Positions 1 to 4,639 of a stretch of DNA of 5,312 bases are shown piece after piece. How positions within the stretch are numbered: the first letter of the stretch is position 1; every line of letters begins with the position of its first letter. The DNA lies in contig JALHFX010000180.1 of the NCBI GenBank assembly GCA_022837595.1, positions 1-5,312 on the forward strand, read 5' to 3'. The notes under the pieces were generated by a model that saw only the letters and a list, made by a program, of their open reading frames with translations, was not told where the DNA came from and searched no databases. A program made the position numbers and the translations under genes. Source of the DNA: Propionibacterium sp. Lineage in GTDB: Bacteria; Actinomycetota; Actinomycetes; Propionibacteriales; Propionibacteriaceae.

Positions 1-264
1 GCAGTAACGCTCGACCATCTGGGCCATCTCCTGTTTCACGAGGGTGAACAAGACAACGATGCGTTGCTGCGGATCAGCTGCGCGGGCGGCGGTAATGCGA
101 TCGAAGACGCGTAACAGAGTCTCACTGTCCTTCACCCTGGGGTGCCGAACGATCGAGAACTCGGTCTGCGGGAACTGCGCTCGGGCAGCGCGAGCCAGCC
201 GGACGGCGGTCTCGCCCGAGCTATCGGCGATGACATGGATACTGAGGTGCTGAATGGCCGGCAT
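1..264 (-). CDS. DUF299 kinase/pyrophosphorylase (pyruvate phosphate dikinase or PEP synthase regulatory protein), N-terminal part
   Basis: The reverse strand encodes 88 residues from an ATG at 264 down to the window edge, so the C-terminal two thirds are missing. The start contains HVIADSSGETAVRLARAARA, which fits the family pattern of a short beta strand, a (S)DSxGETAE loop and a helix. It is followed by QF, an R-H-P-R-V segment and a VVLFTLVKQEM strand, which matches the family's FTLV-x-PE-x element. Known members (YqfL/PpsR type) switch pyruvate phosphate dikinase or PEP synthase on and off by ADP-dependent phosphorylation and phosphate-dependent dephosphorylation of a threonine, controlling flow between pyruvate and PEP. 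The P-loop and catalytic residues lie outside the window, so activity and target enzyme cannot be judged. An in-frame GTG at 273 would add three residues; ATG 264 is preferred because a possible -10 element (TGTAAT) lies just upstream. The gene is divergent from the methyltransferase. The family call rests on remembered sequence patterns. Confidence 0.85.
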   Translation of the reverse strand, partial: MPAIQHLSIHVIADSSGETAVRLARAARAQFPQTEFSIVRHPRVKDSETLLRVFDRITAARAADPQQRIVVLFTLVKQEMAQMVERYC

Positions 265-301
265 GGCCGCCACATTACAGACCCGATGCGACAATCAGGG
301 C
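265..301. promoter_or_regulatory. Compact divergent promoter region, possibly giving leaderless mRNAs both ways
   Basis: Only 37 bp separate the two divergent start codons. On the minus strand TGTAAT (279-274) matches TATAAT at five of six positions and lies 9 nt before ATG 264. On the plus strand GACAAT (290-295) matches four of six and lies 6 nt before ATG 302. Neither has a clear -35 box, and neither gene has a strong Shine-Dalgarno sequence (CAGGG lies just before ATG 302). That spacing would start transcription at or very near the ATGs, and leaderless mRNAs are common in Actinobacteria. This is inference from short motifs. Confidence 0.3.
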
Positions 302-1352
302 ATGGATCCCGTCGACCGCATCATCGCAGCGAACTCTCCCGAACACGCCCGCCATCTCTTGATCATCGACGCTCCCGCGCTGGTCGAGATGGCTGTCGCG
401 CGAGCTGATCGCGTGAGCGTCTGGTGCGACGATATCCGTGATGCGTCGTCGGTGCCGGGTGACCTGCTGTTGGAGACCTTGAGCCCCAACTCGGTCGCCG
501 GCGTGGATCTGGTGTGGATGCGGCTACCCCGCGCGCTGGGTGCCTTGGGCCAGTACGCCGAACTGATCGCTGCGCAGGCGTCAGCTGAGGTGCGGTTGGT
601 CGCCGGCGGACGCGAAAAGCACCTCAACCGGACGATGAACAAGACCTTGGGTCACCATTTCTCGTCGGTAGCCGCGAGCCTGGGGCAGCAGAAGTCGCGG
701 GCGCTGATGGCGTCCGGGCCGATACCGGGGAAGCGGATCAGCTGGCCACGCCATAAGAAGGTCAGCCTCGGCGGCCAGCAGATCGATCTTTGGTGGCATG
801 GCGCGACCTTCGCTGCCGGACGAGTAGACGACGGCACACGGCTGCTCGCCGATCACTTCGCTCAGGTCGCCGATGCCGACCACTACCTGGATCTCGGCTG
901 CGGCTCGGGTTTGCTGGCGACCTTACTTGCTCGTGCTCATCCAGATTCCACTGTCGACGCCGTCGACACCAGTTGGGCGGCGGTCGATGCCACCAAACGC
1001 ACTGCCACCGGAACTGTGGTCAAGACCCATTGGGCTGCCGACCTGCGCGGCTTCGAGGACCAGAGCATTGATGTGATCGTCTGCAATCCCCCGTTCCATC
1101 GTGGGGCTGCGAAGGAGTCCGCCCCTACTCAATCGATGTTCGCCGAAGCAGCCCGGGTGCTCGGGCCGGGTGGTGAGTTCTGGTGCGTTTTCAACTCGCA
1201 CCTGCCCTGGAAGGCTCGGCTCTCCGAGTTGATCGGGCCAACCTATCTGATTGCACAGGACCGCAACTACACCTTGACCCGCAGCTTGCTGGCAAACCAA
1301 CTCCCCCACCGATCTACTGGCGAACCCGCGCTTTGCCAGGGAGGCAGCGTGA
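302..1352 (+). CDS. RlmG/RsmC-family rRNA (guanine-N2-)-methyltransferase, 3' end apparently frameshifted
   Basis: Predicted cytosolic enzyme that uses S-adenosylmethionine to methylate the exocyclic N2 of a guanine in ribosomal RNA. The first half (residues 1-165 from ATG 302) resembles the degenerate N-terminal Rossmann-like domain of RlmG/RsmC, with a VDLVWMRLPRALGAL strand-helix and a following VRLVAGG strand. The catalytic half has the SAM-binding loop LDLGCGSG at residues 196-203 and the NPPFH tetrapeptide-type active site at 262-266, the NPPF form being typical of N2-guanine enzymes. It ends with YTLTRS at about 323-328, the usual end of the fold. Whether the target is 16S G1207-like or 23S G1835-like cannot be told. 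ATG 302 was chosen over ATG 254 because the family homology begins just after it. As written the frame stays open into lysX. Skipping one C at 1303-1307 gives a 349-residue protein ending ...NPRFAREAA at TGA 1350-1352, overlapping the lysX GTG by four bases. Confidence 0.85.
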
Positions 1353-3139
1353 ACCGAGTACTGCCTGACAGCCCGGCACAACGCCACCGCCTCGAGAACG
1401 CGGTCACCTGGGCGTATGCGATCGCAACAATTGCGGCACTGCTGTTGTGGTTCAGCCGCCGTGTCTTCGCCGTGCACGCTCATGTCAGCTGGGCAGAGGC
1501 CATCTTCTGGACACTGAATATCCCGGCTGCTGCCTCACTGGTCTCGGTTGTCGGGTTATTCCTACTCACCGTCGGCCTGCTGTATCGCAAGCGTTTGGCC
1601 TTGTGGATGGTCATCGTGATGCAGATCATCGGCGGACTCTGGGCGGCAGCGGATGCGGTGCTGATCCTGCTCTCCAACGAACCCAAGACCCTCGACCGGC
1701 CCAATGAGCAACTACTCCTGCTGATTGCTTCGGTAGTCATCGCAGTAATCGCGGTACCCGTGCTGCTGAGCCTGCGCAGCGGATTCCCGTCACGAATCCC
1801 GCGAGGATCATGGACGGGGGCGCTCGGCACGCTGCTGATCGGGCTGGTGCTGGCGACGGCGGCAACGCAGGTGCTACTGATGATCTGGCCGGGTTCCAGC
1901 GGTAACGCCTGGCAGCAAACGGTCACGGTTTTGATGCGAGCGATCGGTGCCTCGCCGCCTTTGTCGTGGGACGTCCATGTCGCGCATCTGGTGCCGCAGA
2001 TAGCTTCGTTCATCATGGTGATCGCGATCATCGCGGCAACCGTGATCTTCCTGCGCTCGACACGTTCCGACGCGCAGTGGAACCCCACTTCTGCTCTGCT
2101 GGCCGCCAAGATGATCGCCGAGAATGGCGACCAGGACTCGCTCAGCTACTTCAATACCCGTAGCGACAAGCTTCTGCATTTCTCGGCCGACGGCAAGGCA
2201 GCCGTCGCGTACCGAACGATCGCCGGTGTCTGCCTCGCTTCCAGCGATCCTCTGGGCGACCCGCACTCGTGGCCGCAAGCCATCACCAGTTGGCAGGATG
2301 AAGCCCGCCGCTACGGCTCGATCCCCGCGGTCTTATCTTGCAGCGAGGCTGGCGCCCGCGCCTACAACAAGGTGCTCGGCTACGGGATATTGCAGTTGGG
2401 CGATGAGGCGATTCTGACCCAAGAACGGTTCCGGCTCGACTCGACAACGATGACCGAGGTACGCCGAGCAGTGAAGCGAGCCCGTCGCGATGGGTTGTCG
2501 GTGCGGATTGCCCACTGCGGTGATCTGGATCCAGCTGAACTCGCCGAGATCAACGCAGCAGCCGAGAAGTGGCGCGATGGCGATGAGCGCGGCTTCTCGA
2601 TGGCCCTCGGACGCTTCGGTGACCCGGCCGACTGGCGCGTCGTGGTCGCTACCGTCCACGACGCGAACGCCAAGATGGTGGCGCTGCAAAGCTTCGTGCC
2701 GTGGGGACGCCATGGGCTGTCGCTCGATCTGATGCGTCGCAGCCCCGACGCACCGAACGGCACCAACGAATTCCTGACAGCCGAACTGATGAAGTGGTGC
2801 GACGATCATGGCGTTGACCGGGTCTCCTTGAATTTCGCTTTCTTCCGCCAAGTGTTCGCCAGTGCCGAGGACGTCGCAGCACCCACGTATCGCAAGGTCA
2901 ACTCGCAGTTGCTCAGCTTGCTAGACCGTTTCTGGCAGATCAGAAGCCTCTACCAGGCCAACGCGAAGTACAACCCCCAGTGGACCCCGCGCTATGTCGC
3001 ATTAGCCAACCCACTGACAATCTTCCATGTGGCGATCGCCTGTTTGATGGCCGAGGGCTTCTTGAAGATCCCGTTCACTCCCCGCCGCCCGGAGCCGAGC
3101 TCGACGTCAAGGCATCCGATCAAACCCGGCAACGGCTGA
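302..3139 (+). CDS. Open frame as written: methyltransferase read through into the LysX N-terminal half
   Basis: Taken literally, one uninterrupted frame runs from ATG 302 (or ATG 254, which would overlap the divergent gene) to TGA 3137-3139, giving a 945-residue protein. It would consist of an RlmG/RsmC-type methyltransferase (residues 1-330), a linker of about 20 residues without recognisable features, six membrane helices and a DUF2156 lysyltransferase. I know of no such fusion. Three things argue that it is two genes: a strong AGGGAGG ribosome binding site followed by GTG lies at the junction; a stop in the next frame overlaps that GTG as GTGA; and the linker begins at a run of five C. 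An automatic annotation would probably report this single ORF, so it is listed here, while the biologically likely genes are given separately. Confidence 0.5.
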   Translation: MDPVDRIIAANSPEHARHLLIIDAPALVEMAVARADRVSVWCDDIRDASSVPGDLLLETLSPNSVAGVDLVWMRLPRALGALGQYAELIAAQASAEVRLVAGGREKHLNRTMNKTLGHHFSSVAASLGQQKSRALMASGPIPGKRISWPRHKKVSLGGQQIDLWWHGATFAAGRVDDGTRLLADHFAQVADADHYLDLGCGSGLLATLLARAHPDSTVDAVDTSWAAVDATKRTATGTVVKTHWAADLRGFEDQSIDVIVCNPPFHRGAAKESAPTQSMFAEAARVLGPGGEFWCVFNSHLPWKARLSELIGPTYLIAQDRNYTLTRSLLANQLPHRSTGEPALCQGGSVNRVLPDSPAQRHRLENAVTWAYAIATIAALLLWFSRRVFAVHAHVSWAEAIFWTLNIPAAASLVSVVGLFLLTVGLLYRKRLALWMVIVMQIIGGLWAAADAVLILLSNEPKTLDRPNEQLLLLIASVVIAVIAVPVLLSLRSGFPSRIPRGSWTGALGTLLIGLVLATAATQVLLMIWPGSSGNAWQQTVTVLMRAIGASPPLSWDVHVAHLVPQIASFIMVIAIIAATVIFLRSTRSDAQWNPTSALLAAKMIAENGDQDSLSYFNTRSDKLLHFSADGKAAVAYRTIAGVCLASSDPLGDPHSWPQAITSWQDEARRYGSIPAVLSCSEAGARAYNKVLGYGILQLGDEAILTQERFRLDSTTMTEVRRAVKRARRDGLSVRIAHCGDLDPAELAEINAAAEKWRDGDERGFSMALGRFGDPADWRVVVATVHDANAKMVALQSFVPWGRHGLSLDLMRRSPDAPNGTNEFLTAELMKWCDDHGVDRVSLNFAFFRQVFASAEDVAAPTYRKVNSQLLSLLDRFWQIRSLYQANAKYNPQWTPRYVALANPLTIFHVAIACLMAEGFLKIPFTPRRPEPSSTSRHPIKPGNG
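1303..1307 (+). other. Five-C run, likely site of a one-base insertion (or +1 slippage) near the methyltransferase end
   Basis: The codons here read CTC CCC CAC. With four C instead of five, the frame continues through ACC GAT CTA CTG and stops at TGA 1350-1352, overlapping the lysX GTG start. With five C it has no stop before lysX. CCC-C is also a sequence on which bacterial tRNA-Pro is prone to +1 slippage when it lacks m1G37, so a low level of natural frameshifting is possible. An indel in the read or assembly is the simplest explanation. Confidence 0.55.
1338..1351 (+). promoter_or_regulatory. Ribosome binding site and GTG start of lysX
   Basis: AGGGAGG at 1338-1344 is a near-ideal Shine-Dalgarno sequence, followed after four bases (CAGC) by GTG at 1349-1351. 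It is the best ribosome binding site in the window and sets the lysX start. The following protein (VNRVLPDSPAQRHRLENA, then the first membrane helix) begins as LysX proteins do, with a short charged tail. The overlapping TGA at 1350-1352 in the next frame suggests translational coupling to the methyltransferase. Confidence 0.75.
1349..3139 (+). CDS. lysX: LysX N-terminal half: lysylphosphatidylglycerol synthase (MprF-like membrane region plus DUF2156 domain)
   Basis: This half transfers lysine from lysyl-tRNA to phosphatidylglycerol, which reduces the membrane's negative charge and in mycobacteria gives resistance to cationic peptides. Numbering from GTG 1349, membrane helices are predicted at about 18-37, 52-78, 83-108, 122-142, 155-179 and 215-236. 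The DUF2156 (GNAT-fold) domain follows from about 263. Family motifs include SLSYFNTRSDK, GVCLASSDPLGD, ERGFSMALGR (413-422), FVPWG (449-453), SLDLMRR (458-464), NGTNE (470-474) and SLNFAFFR. The segment QWTPRYVALANP and then AEGFLKIPF lines up with the end of the lysyltransferase part of mycobacterial LysX. There, the linker leads directly into LysRS; here the frame instead stops at TGA 3137-3139 after an unrelated tail. One base missing near 3080-3100 would explain this. The symbol assumes the two halves are one gene, which their match to LysX strongly supports. Confidence 0.87.
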   Translation: MNRVLPDSPAQRHRLENAVTWAYAIATIAALLLWFSRRVFAVHAHVSWAEAIFWTLNIPAAASLVSVVGLFLLTVGLLYRKRLALWMVIVMQIIGGLWAAADAVLILLSNEPKTLDRPNEQLLLLIASVVIAVIAVPVLLSLRSGFPSRIPRGSWTGALGTLLIGLVLATAATQVLLMIWPGSSGNAWQQTVTVLMRAIGASPPLSWDVHVAHLVPQIASFIMVIAIIAATVIFLRSTRSDAQWNPTSALLAAKMIAENGDQDSLSYFNTRSDKLLHFSADGKAAVAYRTIAGVCLASSDPLGDPHSWPQAITSWQDEARRYGSIPAVLSCSEAGARAYNKVLGYGILQLGDEAILTQERFRLDSTTMTEVRRAVKRARRDGLSVRIAHCGDLDPAELAEINAAAEKWRDGDERGFSMALGRFGDPADWRVVVATVHDANAKMVALQSFVPWGRHGLSLDLMRRSPDAPNGTNEFLTAELMKWCDDHGVDRVSLNFAFFRQVFASAEDVAAPTYRKVNSQLLSLLDRFWQIRSLYQANAKYNPQWTPRYVALANPLTIFHVAIACLMAEGFLKIPFTPRRPEPSSTSRHPIKPGNG

Positions 3140-4590
3140 CCCATCTGGCCGCGCTCGAGGCTGCCGGGCGTCCTGGCTATCCGGTCGGCCACCAGGACGC
3201 GATCTGGCTGTCGAGCGCCCAACCAGATCTGCAAACTGCATTGCCGGGTTCGGTCGCGACCGCCGAACACCGTCTTGCCGGACGCATCCGGCATATCCGC
3301 AACCATGGCGGGGTCTGCTTCGCTGACCTCACCGACCGCCATGCCGACTTCCAGCTGCTGCTCGACGCCGAAGAACTCGGCCGTGGCGAGCTTCACGAGT
3401 TCTCCCGGCTGGTCGATTCGGGCGACATCATCGAAGCCACCGGACGCCTCGGGATCTCTCGCAACGGCACCCAATCCTTGCTCGTCAGCAATTGGACGAT
3501 GCTGGCCAAGGCGATCCACCCGGTGCCGTGGCAAGGAATCGTGGACCCGCGGACCAAGGCGCGCAACCGCTCCCTTGATCTGCTGGTGAACCCCGACGAA
3601 CTAGATCTGCTGTTGGCCCGCAGCCGGGCCGTCTCGGCAGTCCGCCAGACCCTGTTGGACGAGGGGTTCTGCGAGGTCGAGACACCGATCTTGGGTACCA
3701 CGAACGGCGGGGCCACCGCCCGCCCGTTCCGCACCCACATCAACGCCTACGACACCGACCTGGTGCTGCGAATCGCACCCGAGCTGGCACTCAAACGGCT
3801 GCTGGTGGCAGGAATGGGCCCGATCTTCGAGATCGGCCGCAACTTCCGCAACGAAGGCGTCGACGCCACCCACAACCCGGAGTTCACGGCGATCGAGGCC
3901 TACCAGCCCCTCGCCGACTACACCGACATGCGACTACTGACCCAACGGATCATCCAGAACGCGGCGACCGCGGTGCATGGACGAGCTGTGCTGCCACTGC
4001 CCGATGCATCCGGCCGCCTGAAACTGACCGATATCAGCGCCGACTGGCCCGTGATCACCATGACTGACGCAGTCAGCACGAAGCTCGGCCGAGAAATCAG
4101 CATTCACACCGACTTGGATGAACTGATCGACATCGCCCGTGATCTTGAGATTGATCTCAAGGAGGGTCTCGGGCCCGGCGCAGTGTTGGAAGAGCTTTAC
4201 GGCAAACTCGTGGAATCATCGACCGTCATGCCGACCTTCTACACCGATTTCCCCGAGGAAAGCTCGCCATTGACCGCGCGGCACCGCACCAAGCCGGGGC
4301 TGGTCGAGCGCTGGGATCTGGTTGCCGGCGGCATGGAACTGGGCACCGCCTATTCCGAACTGGCCGATCCGCTGATCCAGCGCTCCAGACTGGCCGAGCA
4401 GTCCTGGCTGGCCGCACAGGGCGATCCGGAAGCAATGGAACTGGACGAAGACTTCCTGCGTGCTCTGGAACTCGGGATGGCTCCCACCGGCGGGCTGGGT
4501 ATCGGGGTAGACCGGCTAGTCATGGCGATCACCGGCACCACTATCAGGCAGGTGCTCACCTTCCCGTTCGTCAGACCGGCCGGTAAGTGA
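2980..4590 (+). CDS. lysX: LysX C-terminal half: class II lysyl-tRNA synthetase, apparently split from its N-terminal half
   Basis: Class II lysyl-tRNA synthetase activating lysine with ATP and loading it on tRNA-Lys. Homology starts near 3130 (RLTHLAALEAAG, then PGYPVG). It continues with the OB-fold anticodon-binding domain (about 3265-3520, LAGRIRHIRNHGGV), motif 1 (EVETPILG, then GGATARPF, about 3670-3730), motif 2 (FEIGRNFRNEG, from 3826) and motif 3 (GGLGIGVDRLVM, from 4489). ELGTAYSELADPLIQR and GDPEAMELDEDF are LysX-type signatures, so this is the LysX domain rather than a housekeeping LysS. GTG 2980 is the only conventional start before TTG 3241. It has no ribosome binding site, and its first 35-40 codons lie over the other half in another frame and look meaningless; TTG 3241 would remove conserved N-terminal sequence. 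A CTG at 3136 overlaps the upstream TGA. No start is convincing, which favours one original 1080-residue gene. Two usually conserved tyrosines are replaced (R-N-R-S-L-D, E-L-A-L-K). Confidence 0.87.
   Translation: MDPALCRISQPTDNLPCGDRLFDGRGLLEDPVHSPPPGAELDVKASDQTRQRLTHLAALEAAGRPGYPVGHQDAIWLSSAQPDLQTALPGSVATAEHRLAGRIRHIRNHGGVCFADLTDRHADFQLLLDAEELGRGELHEFSRLVDSGDIIEATGRLGISRNGTQSLLVSNWTMLAKAIHPVPWQGIVDPRTKARNRSLDLLVNPDELDLLLARSRAVSAVRQTLLDEGFCEVETPILGTTNGGATARPFRTHINAYDTDLVLRIAPELALKRLLVAGMGPIFEIGRNFRNEGVDATHNPEFTAIEAYQPLADYTDMRLLTQRIIQNAATAVHGRAVLPLPDASGRLKLTDISADWPVITMTDAVSTKLGREISIHTDLDELIDIARDLEIDLKEGLGPGAVLEELYGKLVESSTVMPTFYTDFPEESSPLTARHRTKPGLVERWDLVAGGMELGTAYSELADPLIQRSRLAEQSWLAAQGDPEAMELDEDFLRALELGMAPTGGLGIGVDRLVMAITGTTIRQVLTFPFVRPAGK
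3078..3100 (+). other. Probable one-base deletion site interrupting lysX
   Basis: The lysyltransferase frame makes sense up to AEGFLKIPFTPRR, and the LysRS frame makes sense from about ELDVKASDQTRQRL. The switch lies in a C/G-rich stretch starting with four C at 3080-3083. Inserting one base here joins the frames into a 1080-residue LysX with a linker of roughly 25-30 residues. No X-XXY-YYZ slippery heptamer is present, so programmed -1 frameshifting is not supported. Confidence 0.6.
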
Positions 4591-4639
4591 TCAGCACCCC
4601 AGATATTTCTTCCGCTTAGGAGACCCTAAACTGTTTCGG
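4591..4639 (+). promoter_or_regulatory. Spacer between lysX and the YwiC-like gene, with a possible promoter and small inverted repeat
   Basis: This is 49 bp long. TAAACT (4627-4632) is a plausible -10 element with seven bases to ATG 4640, implying a leaderless mRNA. A purine patch AGGAGA (4618-4623) is too far (16 bp) from the ATG to be its ribosome binding site. TTAGG (4616-4620) and CCTAA (4625-4629) form a five-base inverted repeat with a four-base loop, overlapping the -10. It could be an operator but is too short to be sure. There is no stem followed by T residues, so no intrinsic terminator for lysX is seen. Confidence 0.3.

Noticed and set aside
44..408. Plus-strand small open frames over the left edge
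   Set aside because: The opposite strand reads as a clear DUF299 protein (GETAVRLARAA, VVLFTLV). The plus-strand frames are Arg/Ser/Ala-rich shadows and overlap the methyltransferase start.
923..1483. Minus-strand open frame of 186 codons
   Set aside because: It lies antisense to the methyltransferase SAM-binding and NPPF motifs, with no recognisable domain and no ribosome binding site.
1480..2109. Minus-strand open frame of 209 codons
   Set aside because: It lies opposite the LysX membrane region, whose plus-strand translation has clear helices and family motifs. The minus translation is low-complexity and rich in S/T/I/A, as expected for the complement of hydrophobic codons.
2333..2851. 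Minus-strand open frame of 172 codons
   Set aside because: It lies opposite the conserved DUF2156 domain; its translation resembles no family I know.
3060..3139. Programmed -1 ribosomal frameshift joining the two LysX halves
   Set aside because: No X-XXY-YYZ heptamer in the right frame (the nearest, C-AAA-CCC, would not re-pair). A one-base sequence change is simpler.
302..3139. An undescribed three-part system of methyltransferase, lipid lysyltransferase and synthetase
   Set aside because: Each part belongs to a known family, and the odd joins are removed by two single-base corrections. The literal fusion is kept as a testable finding rather than claimed as a new system.
4611..4632. Intrinsic terminator after lysX
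   Set aside because: The TTAGG/CCTAA repeat is only five base pairs, AT-rich and not followed by a T run, so it would not terminate transcription efficiently.
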